Assembly: GCF_018141005.1 (NCBI RefSeq)
Contig: NZ_CP046582.1
Span: forward strand, 372,001-436,000
DNA from: Erwinia sp. E602
Lineage (GTDB): Bacteria; Pseudomonadota; Gammaproteobacteria; Enterobacterales; Enterobacteriaceae
DNA length: 64,000 nt
Direction of reading: 5' to 3'
Shown piece after piece: positions 36,221 through 47,308 of this stretch. A model generated the notes under the pieces. It saw only the letters and a program-made list of their open reading frames with translations. It did not search any database and was not told the DNA's origin. Position numbers and translations under genes: made by a program. How positions within the stretch are numbered: position 1 is the first letter of the stretch; the number at the start of each line of letters is the position of its first letter.

Positions 36221-36296
36221 GGGGCTATAGCTCAGCTGGGAGAGCGCCTGCCTTGCACGCAGGAGGTCAGCGGTTCGATCCCGCTTAGCTCCACCA
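36221..36296 (+). tRNA. alaT: tRNA-Ala (TGC)
   Basis: A 76-base cloverleaf, GGGGCTATAGCTCAGCTGGG to AGCTCCACCA, with the anticodon TGC in CTTGCACG. Second tRNA of the 16S-23S spacer. Confidence 0.97.
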
Positions 36297-36500
36297 TATT
36301 GTCTGTTTTCAATACTTCAGAGTGTACTGGTTAACAGTATGCTGCGAAGTATTACGCTCTTTAAAAATCCGGAACAAGCTGAAAATTGAAACGACGTATC
36401 GTTTTCATTCTCCGTAATAAGAATGAAATCAACGATATGTTCGAGTCTCTCAAATGCTTGCAGCTTTCGAGTTGTCCTGCGGGACGCTTGTGGGTTGTGA

Positions 36501-39408
<2,908 letters not shown>

Positions 39409-39486
39409 ACAACGCCAGAAGCGTTCTGGTGGCGTTCGAGAGACGCAAAGATTTTCAGCTTGTTTTACCGGATAACAAATTTGTAG

Positions 39487-39606
39487 GAAACGGAAGATTT
39501 TGCGCTGAGGCAAGGCGGCAAGCGAAGGCAGAGAAGGAGCATACGTTGGTATGTGACTGAACTGACGAGCGCAGCCAACGCGGCATCAGCACAAAAGATT
39601 CGTTTC
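39487..39606. repeat. 120-bp imperfect palindrome in the 23S-5S spacer
   Basis: GAAACG...TTTTGCGCTGA from 39487 matches GAAACG...TTTTGTGCTGA read inward from 39606; the centre is CATAC GTTG GTATG. It makes this spacer 211 bases, about twice that of E. coli. It must be transcribed within the pre-rRNA. Confidence 0.65.
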
Positions 39607-39619
39607 AGACACCAAGATT

Positions 39620-39739
39620 TGCCTGGCGGCTTTAGCGCGGTGGTCCCACCTGACCCCATGCCGAACTCAGAAGTGAAACGCCGTAGCGCCGATGGTAGTG
39701 TGGGGTCTCCCCATGCGAGAGTAGGGAACTGCCAGGCAT
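39620..39739 (+). rRNA. rrf: 5S ribosomal RNA, copy 1
   Basis: 120 bases, TGCCTGGCGGCTTTAGCGCG to ACTGCCAGGCAT. It looks identical to the second copy 138 bases on. Confidence 0.97.
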
Positions 39740-39768
39740 CAAATTAAGCAGTAAAGAAGATAAAGTGT

Positions 39769-39844
39769 GCTGATATGGCTCAGTTGGTAGAGCGCACCCT
39801 TGGTAAGGGTGAGGTCCCCAGTTCGACTCTGGGTATCAGCACCA
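39769..39844 (+). tRNA. thrV: tRNA-Thr (GGT)
   Basis: A 76-base cloverleaf, GCTGATATGGCTCAGTTGGT to GGGTATCAGCACCA, with the anticodon GGT in CTTGGTAAG. It lies between two 5S genes exactly as thrV does in E. coli rrnD. Confidence 0.97.
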
Positions 39845-39877
39845 GTTTTAAAGCGTGAGTTCGGTAAATTAAGAATT

Positions 39878-39997
39878 TGCCTGGCGGCTTTAGCGCGGTG
39901 GTCCCACCTGACCCCATGCCGAACTCAGAAGTGAAACGCCGTAGCGCCGATGGTAGTGTGGGGTCTCCCCATGCGAGAGTAGGGAACTGCCAGGCAT
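39878..39997 (+). rRNA. rrfF: 5S ribosomal RNA, copy 2
   Basis: 120 bases, apparently identical to copy 1. It corresponds to rrfF of E. coli rrnD. Confidence 0.97.
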
Positions 39998-40010
39998 CAA
40001 ACAAGTAAAG

Positions 40011-40040
40011 AAGCCCCGTGCGAAAGCACGGGGCTTTTTT
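40011..40040 (+). terminator. Terminator of the rrn operon
   Basis: AAGCCCCGTG, a CGAAAG loop, CACGGGGCTT and a T-run, 13 bases behind the second 5S gene. Typical rrn terminator. Confidence 0.95.
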
Positions 40041-40184
40041 GCGTTTTCAGCACTTAAAAACGGTAAAACGGCTGCTAAAAACAGCAAAAAAAGAATAAAA
40101 TCCAGGCGATCTACAGGATGCAGGTATTAAAAAAGCATGGCGGATAGCCGCAATATCATGAAGAAAACATAATCCGAATAACGC

Positions 40185-40209
40185 CGTTACCCGTTACCCG
40201 TTACCCGTT
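40185..40209. repeat. Tandem CGTTACC heptamer repeat
   Basis: Three perfect copies of CGTTACC (40185-40205) and a partial fourth (CGTT). It lies in the 366-base gap between the rrn terminator and yhdZ, which otherwise holds only the hairpin at 40355-40378 and no gene I can support. Confidence 0.7.
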
Positions 40210-40354
40210 CTCCGGCACTGGCTGGCGCACGTTTTCATATACCGTGTTCAAAGAGGCGTGACGCTGATATCCGCGCTGTGGGCCGTAACATACTGACCCT
40301 GACAGAGGCGCTGAAGGGATTACTGACTACGCGGGTATTCAGGAGGAGCAGAGA

Positions 40355-40378
40355 ATGCCGCCCGTCGCCGGGCGGCAT
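40355..40378 (-). terminator. Stem-loop downstream of yhdZ
   Basis: ATGCCGCCCG, a TCGC loop, CGGGCGGCAT: a perfect ten-base-pair hairpin 29 bases beyond the yhdZ stop. No clear T-run on either strand, so it may be a terminator or a 3'-end stabiliser. Confidence 0.5.
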
Positions 40379-40406
40379 GTTCAGCAGCGCCAGCCTGCGA
40401 CAGGGC

Positions 40407-41168
<762 letters not shown>

Positions 41169-41176
41169 GGTAAACC

Positions 41177-42277
41177 TCAGTGTGGCGAACGCCCGGTGTG
41201 AAAACGCTTCTCCAGATGCTGGCTGTAGCGCGACATGCTGAAACAGAAGATCCAGTAGATCAGTGCGGCAAAGACATAGCCTTCGGTCGACATTCCCAGC
41301 CAGGCGGGATCGACGGTGGCCTGCTGCACGCTGCTGAACAGATCGAACAGGCCGATGATGATCACCAGGCTGGTATCTTTAAACAGGGCGATAATGGTAT
41401 TGACCAGTCCGGGGATCACCAGCTTGAGCGCCTGGGGCAGGATCACCAGCCCCTGGGTTTTCCAGTAGCCGAGCCCCAGCGACTCAGCCGCTTCATATTG
41501 CCCCTTAGGCAGCGCCTGCAGCCCGCCCCGCACCACTTCCGCCACGTACGCGGACTGAAAGAGGATCACCCCGACCAGCGCGCGCACCAGCTTATCGATG
41601 GTGCTGCCCTCTGCCATAAACAGTGGCAGCATCACCGAGGACATAAACAGCACGGTGATCAGCGGCACGCCGCGCCAGAACTCGATAAACACCACCGAAA
41701 GGGTGCGCACCACCGGCATCCGCGAGCGGCGGCCCAAAGCCAGCAGAATACCGAGCGGCAGCGCGCCAGCAATCCCCACCGAGGCGATGATCAGCGTCAG
41801 CGTCAGGCCGCCCCACTGGCGGGTCTCCACGCGTTCAAGTCCAAAATACCCGCCGTACAGCAGCAGCCAGACCAGCAGCGGGTAGATCACCGCCCAGCCG
41901 GCGATGTAACGCCCGCGGCGCGGCAGCGCGCGGAGGAACATCGGAATAATCGACAGCAGGCCGACGATCAGCGTCAGATTGATGCGCCAGCGCAGCTCCT
42001 GCGGATAGAGGCCATACATAAACTGGCCAAAGCGCGCGTGGATAAATACCCAGCACGCCCCTTCTTTACTACAGTCTGCCCGGGTGCTGCCGACCCAGTT
42101 GGCCTGGAAAATCAGCCAGTTGAGCGCCGGCGGGATCAGCGACCACATCACCCACAGGCAGAACAGGGTCAGCAGCGAATTTCCCCAGCTGGAGAACAGA
42201 TTTTTTCTCGCCCAGACCAGCGCACGTGAGAGCGTGCCGGCGTCGGCGGGTGTGGTTTCATGCAGAGTGGCTGTCAT
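41177..42277 (-). CDS. yhdY: Amino-acid ABC transporter permease (AapM/YhdY)
   Basis: A 366-residue inner-membrane permease of the HisMQ family. The EAA-type loop ([20 protein letters not shown]) contacts the ATPase. The N-terminal half has extra membrane segments compared with HisM, typical of the Aap type. It partners YhdX. Confidence 0.94.
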   Translation of the reverse strand: MTATLHETTPADAGTLSRALVWARKNLFSSWGNSLLTLFCLWVMWSLIPPALNWLIFQANWVGSTRADCSKEGACWVFIHARFGQFMYGLYPQELRWRINLTLIVGLLSIIPMFLRALPRRGRYIAGWAVIYPLLVWLLLYGGYFGLERVETRQWGGLTLTLIIASVGIAGALPLGILLALGRRSRMPVVRTLSVVFIEFWRGVPLITVLFMSSVMLPLFMAEGSTIDKLVRALVGVILFQSAYVAEVVRGGLQALPKGQYEAAESLGLGYWKTQGLVILPQALKLVIPGLVNTIIALFKDTSLVIIIGLFDLFSSVQQATVDPAWLGMSTEGYVFAALIYWIFCFSMSRYSQHLEKRFHTGRSPH

Positions 42278-42292
42278 AACTGCCCCGTTCTC

Positions 42293-43471
42293 TTAACGCT
42301 CAATCAGCGCGATTTTGCGGTTGTAGATATTCATTAACAGCGAAATCGTCAGGCTGATAATCAGATATACACCCATCGTGATGGCGATGGTTTCAATCGC
42401 CTGACCGGTCTGATTCAGCACGGTCCCGGCAAACAGTGACACCATATCGGGGTAGCCGATGGCCGCCGCCAGCGATGAGTTTTTTACAATATTCAGATAC
42501 TGGCTGGTAAGCGGTGGAATGATCACCCGCATCGCCTGCGGAATGATCACCTGACGTAGCGTCACCGGATTCGGCAGCCCGAGTGAGCGCGCCGCCTCAT
42601 GCTGGCCGTAGGGGACCGACTGAATACCGGCGCGGATCACTTCAGCAATAAACGACGAAGTGTAAATCGACAGGGCCAGCGTCAGCGCCGCCAGCTCCGG
42701 GATCAGCACGAAGCCGCCGCGAAAGTTAAAACCACTCAGTTGTGGCACATCCCAGTGCACCGGGTTGCCCGCAAACAGGCTGGTGGCCAGCGGCAGTACG
42801 ATCAGCAGCCCGAGGGCAACGGGCCAGGTACGCCGCAGCTGGCCGGTCTTGCGCTGATGCAGACGGTGGTAACGGAACAGCGCATAGCTGGCGACGACGG
42901 CAACCAGCACGGCGGCGACAAATGGCCCGCTGCCGGCGGCATACTCCGGCCAGGGAATGTACAGCCCGCGGTTGCTGACAAAAGCGAGATCGAAGGCGTT
43001 CAGCGCCTGACGCGGACCGGGCAGGTTGCGCAGTACGGCGAAATACCAGAAGAAGATCTGCAGCAGCGGCGGAATATTGCGGAAGGTTTCGATATACACC
43101 ATCGAAATTTTACGCAACAGCCAGTTATCCGACAGGCGCGCCAGGCCGATAAAGAAACCGAGCACGGAGGCAAACACGATGCACAGCGCGGAGACCAGCA
43201 GGGTATTGGTCAGCCCGACGAGAAACACCCTGGCGTAAGTATCGCCCTCGCTGTAGTCGATCAGGTGCTGAATAATGCCGAAACCGGCGCTGCGATCGAG
43301 AAAAGCAAAACCGGAGGTGATACCGCGGTTGGCGAGGTTAATAATGGTGTTGTGAAACAGATAGCCGGCGACGGCTAACACGGCGATAACCGCAACGAGC
43401 TGATAAAGCCAGGCGCGAACCGCAGGATTACTGAATGAAAAATCCCTTTTAACGGTTGGGCGTTGAGACAT
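42293..43471 (-). CDS. yhdX: Amino-acid ABC transporter permease (AapQ/YhdX)
   Basis: A 392-residue permease. A HisMQ core with the EAA-type loop (HEAARSLGLPNPVTLRQVII) and a long insertion between membrane segments (about 190-240). It ends 16 bases before yhdY and starts 68 bases after yhdW. Confidence 0.94.
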   Translation of the reverse strand: MSQRPTVKRDFSFSNPAVRAWLYQLVAVIAVLAVAGYLFHNTIINLANRGITSGFAFLDRSAGFGIIQHLIDYSEGDTYARVFLVGLTNTLLVSALCIVFASVLGFFIGLARLSDNWLLRKISMVYIETFRNIPPLLQIFFWYFAVLRNLPGPRQALNAFDLAFVSNRGLYIPWPEYAAGSGPFVAAVLVAVVASYALFRYHRLHQRKTGQLRRTWPVALGLLIVLPLATSLFAGNPVHWDVPQLSGFNFRGGFVLIPELAALTLALSIYTSSFIAEVIRAGIQSVPYGQHEAARSLGLPNPVTLRQVIIPQAMRVIIPPLTSQYLNIVKNSSLAAAIGYPDMVSLFAGTVLNQTGQAIETIAITMGVYLIISLTISLLMNIYNRKIALIER

Positions 43472-43539
43472 GTTGCAACCTCAGTGACGAAAATTCTGCC
43501 GAGGGCACCGGCGGACCGGTGCCCGGTAATCAAAGGGAA

Positions 43540-44565
43540 TTAACGTACTGGGGGCGCGTACTGAATACCGCCGTTGTTCCACAACGCGTTCTGCCCGCGG
43601 GCAATTTTCAGCGCGCTGTCTTTACCGACGTTACGGTCAAAAACTTCCTGATAGTTACCGACCTGCTTCACGATGTGGTAAGCCCACTTATTGTCCAGCT
43701 TCAGGTCTTTACCGAAATCACCTTCGCTACCCAGCAGGTGGGCCATATCCGGCGTGGTCGGTTTAGCGGCCATCTGATCGACATTTTTCGAGGTGATACC
43801 CATCTCTTCGGCATTCAGCATGGCAAACAGCGACCATTTCACGATGGTGTACCAGTCATCATCACCGCGGCGAACCACCGGGCCCAGCGGCTCTTTGGAG
43901 ATCACTTCCGGCAGCACGATAAACTCATCCGGTTTACCGAGCTTGATACGCAGCGCATACAGCTGCGACTGATCGGACGCCAGCGTATCGCAACGTCCGG
44001 TATCCAGCGCTTTCGCGGATTCATCGGAGCGGTCGAAGGTCACCGGGGTGTACTGCATTTTATTGGCTTTAAAGTAATCGGCGACGTTCAGCTCGGTATC
44101 GGTACCGGCCTGAATACAGACAGTGGCACCGTCCAGCTCTTTGGCACTTTTCAGGCCGGCTTTCTGGTGGGTCAGGAAGCCGATACCGTCGTAGTAGTTC
44201 ACGCCGGCGAAGATAAAGCCCATGCCGCCATCGCGCGAAGAAGTCCAGGTGGTGTTACGCGACAGGATATCCACTTCACCGGACTGCAGCGCGGTAAAGC
44301 GCTCTTTGGCGGTCAGCGGTGTGTATTTCACTTTACCGGCATCGCCGAAAATTGCCGCAGCCGTGGCGCGGCACACGTCGACGTCAATGCCGGTGAATTT
44401 ACCGGTTGAGTCGGCGTAAGAGAACCCTGGCAGACCATCGCTGATACCGCACTGCACAAATCCTTTCTTTTTAATCGCATCCAGCGTGGTGCCAGCATGA
44501 GCCTGATTCACTGCGGCAAACAGGGTTACCGCAACGGCCAAAGTGGAGAGCATCATTTTTTTCAT
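43540..44565 (-). CDS. yhdW: Periplasmic amino-acid-binding protein (AapJ/YhdW)
   Basis: A 341-residue solute-binding protein with a signal peptide (MKKMMLSTLAVAVTLFAAVN, cleaved near AHAG) and an SBP family 3 fold (GFVQCGISDGLPGFSYADST, GIDVDVCRATAAAIFGDA). The start at 44565 gives the E. coli length; a start 27 codons upstream lies in the leader. First gene of yhdWXYZ. The sigma-54 promoter and NtrC-like sites upstream imply induction under nitrogen limitation. Confidence 0.95.
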   Translation of the reverse strand: MKKMMLSTLAVAVTLFAAVNQAHAGTTLDAIKKKGFVQCGISDGLPGFSYADSTGKFTGIDVDVCRATAAAIFGDAGKVKYTPLTAKERFTALQSGEVDILSRNTTWTSSRDGGMGFIFAGVNYYDGIGFLTHQKAGLKSAKELDGATVCIQAGTDTELNVADYFKANKMQYTPVTFDRSDESAKALDTGRCDTLASDQSQLYALRIKLGKPDEFIVLPEVISKEPLGPVVRRGDDDWYTIVKWSLFAMLNAEEMGITSKNVDQMAAKPTTPDMAHLLGSEGDFGKDLKLDNKWAYHIVKQVGNYQEVFDRNVGKDSALKIARGQNALWNNGGIQYAPPVR

Positions 44566-44655
44566 AGAGCATCCTGTGTGGCGAAATCGTATTGTTATGG
44601 GTATGACACGCTGTAGTGCATGCAGCCTGTGGGAAGCCGCAGGCATTCACTGCAT

Positions 44656-44671
44656 TGCAAATCAAATGCCA
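44656..44671 (-). promoter_or_regulatory. Sigma-54 promoter of yhdWXYZ
   Basis: Read on the minus strand: TGGCATTTGATTTGCA. It has GG and GC exactly ten bases apart and fits TGGCAC-N5-TTGCA with one difference. It lies about 90 bases before the yhdW start codon. E. coli yhdWXYZ is NtrC-regulated. Confidence 0.75.
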
Positions 44672-44746
44672 GATCTGCAGTGGTATGAATTCGCTGGAAA
44701 GATTTACTAATAATCGAGGGTGGGTTAAAAGTTACGCTACTATCGC

Positions 44747-44791
44747 GCACCCTTATGGGGAGAAAATACCCCCTGCGATCACAAAGGGTGC
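44747..44791 (-). promoter_or_regulatory. Two NtrC-like enhancer sites upstream of yhdW
   Basis: GCAC-N7-GGGA (44747-44761) and GATC-N7-GTGC (44777-44791) each keep one perfect half of the GCAC-N7-GTGC consensus. Their centres are 30 bases apart and about 110 and 140 bases upstream of the predicted start, as at glnA. Their outer halves GCACCCTT and AAGGGTGC are an inverted repeat. Confidence 0.5.
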
Positions 44792-44919
44792 AAACAGTTT
44801 CACTATATGGAATTAGTGTGAGCGGTGTGGCAGAAGCCAGGGGTCAGGAGCCACAGGACTGAGCAATCAGGTTGAGGGCAGAGAACGTAAGGCAGAACGC
44901 AGGGGTACGCAGAAACAGG

Positions 44920-44941
44920 CCAGCGCCCGGCGGCGCTGGCG
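44920..44941 (-). terminator. Stem-loop downstream of lpxP
   Basis: GCCAGCGCC and GGCGCTGGC pair perfectly around a four-base loop, nine bases beyond the lpxP stop. The following minus-strand bases (CTGTTTCTG) are only weakly T-rich. Confidence 0.5.
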
Positions 44942-44949
44942 GCGGGTAA

Positions 44950-45870
44950 TCAATACAGCGAAGCGTTGCCCACCGGGCGGGTTTTAAAGCGACGGTGCAG
45001 CCACAGATACTGGTCCGGAGCACGCATGATCTCGCGCTCAATCACCCGGTTCATATAGGCCGCGGCCTGCTGTTCGCTGTCGATCGGGTACTCTTTCAGC
45101 TCTGGCTGAATCACCAGCTCGTAACCGCTTCCGTCATCCTTGCGGATCAGGACGACGGTGATCATCGCCGGCTTAGCCATGCGTGCCAGCATCCAGGTAC
45201 CGCTGGTGGTGGCGGCTTCCGGTACCGCAAACAGCGGTGCAAACACGCTGCCTTTCGGGCCGTAATCCTGATCCGGGGCAAACCAGACGGCTTCACCGTG
45301 CTTCAGCGCCTGCACCATACCGCGCAGGTCGCGACGGTTAATCATCGCCTTATTGGAACGCATGCGCCCTTTGGTCTGTACCCACTCCATCAGCTTATTG
45401 TTGTGCGGGCGGTACATCGCCATCATCGGCTGGCACAGGCCCATCACGCGGCCACCCAGCTCCAGCGACATAAAGTGTACGCCGATGATTAACGCACCAC
45501 GTCCACCCTGCTGCGCGGCTTTCAGATTATGCAGGCCGTCGACGCTGAACCAGCGCTTTACGCGGCGATCTGACCAGAACCAGGCCATGCCGGTTTCCAG
45601 CAGGCCCATGCCGAGGGATTCAAAGTTACCCACGATCCTGCGCTCAAGCTGCGCGCTCTCCATCTCCGGGAAACAGAGCTGCAGATTGCGACGGGTAATC
45701 GCCACCCGGCGTTTCAGGAAGCGCATTGAGGTGCGGCCCATCCAGTTGCCGAGTTTATACAGCAGCGGGTAGGGCAGCTGCACCAGCAGGAACAGCACGC
45801 TGACGCCAAACCAGGTCAGCCAGTAGCGGGGATGGAGTAAACCTCTGTGGAATTTTTGCGACTGATTCAT
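44950..45870 (-). CDS. lpxP: Kdo2-lipid A late acyltransferase, LpxP-like
   Basis: A 306-residue inner-membrane acyltransferase of the LpxL/LpxM/LpxP family. It has an N-terminal membrane segment (about 17-38) and the HX4E catalytic motif HFMSLE (132-137). The sequence is closest, as I recall it, to E. coli LpxP (LHPRYWLTWFG, PHNNKLMEWVQTKGRMRSNK). LpxP adds palmitoleate to Kdo2-lipid IVA in the cold. LpxL is a close paralog, so the assignment is likely but not certain. It stands alone between yhdW and the T6SS genes. Confidence 0.82.
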   Translation of the reverse strand: MNQSQKFHRGLLHPRYWLTWFGVSVLFLLVQLPYPLLYKLGNWMGRTSMRFLKRRVAITRRNLQLCFPEMESAQLERRIVGNFESLGMGLLETGMAWFWSDRRVKRWFSVDGLHNLKAAQQGGRGALIIGVHFMSLELGGRVMGLCQPMMAMYRPHNNKLMEWVQTKGRMRSNKAMINRRDLRGMVQALKHGEAVWFAPDQDYGPKGSVFAPLFAVPEAATTSGTWMLARMAKPAMITVVLIRKDDGSGYELVIQPELKEYPIDSEQQAAAYMNRVIEREIMRAPDQYLWLHRRFKTRPVGNASLY

Positions 45871-46513
45871 TTTTTCTCGTGGTTACGTTTATGGGGTTCA
45901 GGGGCGGTAACGCACAAAAAAGACTCAATTGCGGTACAACTGTTCGACACCCATTTAAGACGATGGTTTAGCCAGATTCCGATATTGGCAGTATCTTTAC
46001 ATTCGTGGGGCGTTACGCACTGTGCGAAGCCGTGGAGAGCGGTGTGCCTGCGAAGGAAATTTCCTGACCCAGAGTGTACACAGGATAGCGGGTGTTCAGG
46101 AAGAGGGAACCTGGAAAATTCTTATCAGTAACGACTATCTTTGCCTCACCTCAACTTTACGCCACTGACGAGGGCTGATACCAGGCCAGCGCCGACATTT
46201 CCTGCGCCAGGGAAAAGCGATTTACGTGAAGCGCCATGACATGGTCGGCCTCTCCTGCACAGGCGTATTCAGTATGTATTACTGCCAGTGTTAAGGTCTT
46301 TCAGCGACCATTAAGACCCTCAGCGCCGGCAAGAAAGTGATCAACATCCATGACAGTGAGTTAACGAAACAGTTAATCATTCTGTAATGTTTGCGTGTCT
46401 GACAGGCGGCTTTGCAAGTCTTAAAATCCGGATGTTCATTTCCTTATGAGATTATTTTAGCTCATGCATTAACCATTTCATTCAGTAACTTAACTCAAAT
46501 TTACAGATAATTC
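45871..46513. other. Long intergenic stretch between lpxP and the T6SS genes
   Basis: No gene can be supported. One frame near 46190-46387 reads as broken protein-like sequence (GKAIYVKRHDMVGLSCTGVF, a stop, then IKTLSAGKKVINIHDSELTK), which may be a decayed gene end. The last 100 bases are markedly A/T-rich. The promoters of lpxP and tssB must lie at its two ends. Confidence 0.5.
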
Positions 46514-46535
46514 CTATATAAATCAGATCACATTT
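46514..46535 (+). promoter_or_regulatory. Candidate CRP site upstream of tssB
   Basis: CTATATAAATCAGATCACATTT. The right half AGATCACATTT is the full CRP consensus; the left half is weak. The centre lies 61-62 bases before the start predicted from the TATAGT box, the class I position. Confidence 0.45.
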
Positions 46536-46573
46536 CGTAAATTACCCCTTTGCCCGCATAAGTCAGACTACGG

Positions 46574-46579
46574 TATAGT
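46574..46579 (+). promoter_or_regulatory. -10 box of the T6SS operon promoter
   Basis: TATAGT, 68 bases before the tssB start. The matching -35 position (TGCCCG, 46551-46556) is far from consensus, which would suit an activator-dependent promoter. Confidence 0.5.
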
Positions 46580-46646
46580 CGCGCCTCTACACACAGGGAA
46601 AGTGTGCGTAATGCTGCTTTCCGTACCCATTTTTACAGGAGTAATT

Positions 46647-47144
46647 ATGAGTAATTCTTATCAAAGTGAGATCCCTAAGGCGCGCGTTAATATTAAACTG
46701 GACCTGCACACCGGCGGCGTGGCCCGTAAAACCGAGCTGCCATTAAAGCTGCTGGTCACCGGCGACTTCAGCAACGGTCAGGAGCAGCGCGCGCTGTCCC
46801 TGCGTGAGAAGGTCAACGTCAACAAAAACAACTTCGACAGCGTGCTGGCGGAGTTCTCCCCGTCATTAAACATCTCCGTAGAAAATACCCTCGCCGGCGA
46901 CGGCAGCGAAGAGAACGTCAGACTGACCTTCAGCAATATGAAGGACTTTTCGCCGGAACAGGTCGCCCGCCAGATCCCGCAGCTCAAAGCGATGCTGGCG
47001 ATGCGCAACCTGCTGCGCGACCTGAAAGCCAACCTGCTGGATAACGTCACCTTCCGCAAAGAGCTGGAAACCATCCTGAAAAACCCGGCACTGAGCGACG
47101 AACTGCGCAGCGAACTGTCTGCCCTGGCCCCTGAACGGGCCTGA
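46647..47144 (+). CDS. tssB: T6SS contractile sheath small subunit TssB
   Basis: A 165-residue protein, MSNSYQSEIPKARVNIKLDL onward. TssB (VipA/ImpB) pairs with TssC to form the cytoplasmic sheath whose contraction drives the Hcp tube out of the cell. The start at 46647 follows AGGAG; an upstream in-frame start at 46602 is rejected. First gene of the cluster, 164 bases ahead of tssC with an ERIC element between. Confidence 0.95.
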   Translation: MSNSYQSEIPKARVNIKLDLHTGGVARKTELPLKLLVTGDFSNGQEQRALSLREKVNVNKNNFDSVLAEFSPSLNISVENTLAGDGSEENVRLTFSNMKDFSPEQVARQIPQLKAMLAMRNLLRDLKANLLDNVTFRKELETILKNPALSDELRSELSALAPERA

Positions 47145-47156
47145 CTGCTGACGATA

Positions 47157-47280
47157 GCCCCACACGATTCGGGTCGCAGGAAGGCGGCGAGTGAGCGAAT
47201 CCCGCAGAGCTTACTTCAGTAAGTGATTCGGGCGAGCGAGAGCAGCCAGCGCACCTGCAGCCTGAAGCGTGACGGGGAAA
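47157..47280. repeat. ERIC (IRU) palindromic element
   Basis: GAGCTTACTTCAGTAAGTGA, then CGAGCGAGAGCAGCCAGCGC and CACCTGCAGCCTGAAGCGTG, follow the ERIC consensus closely; the left half (GGCGGCGAGTGAGCGAATCCC) also fits. About 124 bases, an imperfect palindrome filling most of the tssB-tssC gap. It is within the transcript. Confidence 0.85.
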
Positions 47281-47308
47281 CTCATGGAATGATAAAGAGA
47301 GAATGTTA

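Noticed and set aside
40185..40209. Tandem heptamer considered as CRISPR
   Set aside because: Units are seven bases with no spacers, and no cas genes are in the window.
41180..42229. 349-codon open frame on the plus strand
   Set aside because: Antisense to yhdY, low complexity (Gln/His/Arg-rich), no family resemblance.
43456..44409. 317-codon open frame on the plus strand
   Set aside because: Antisense to yhdW, whose signal peptide and binding-protein motifs are clear.
46602..46646. Longer start of tssB
   Set aside because: The added 15 residues have no ribosome-binding site and do not match TssB N-termini; AGGAG precedes 46647.
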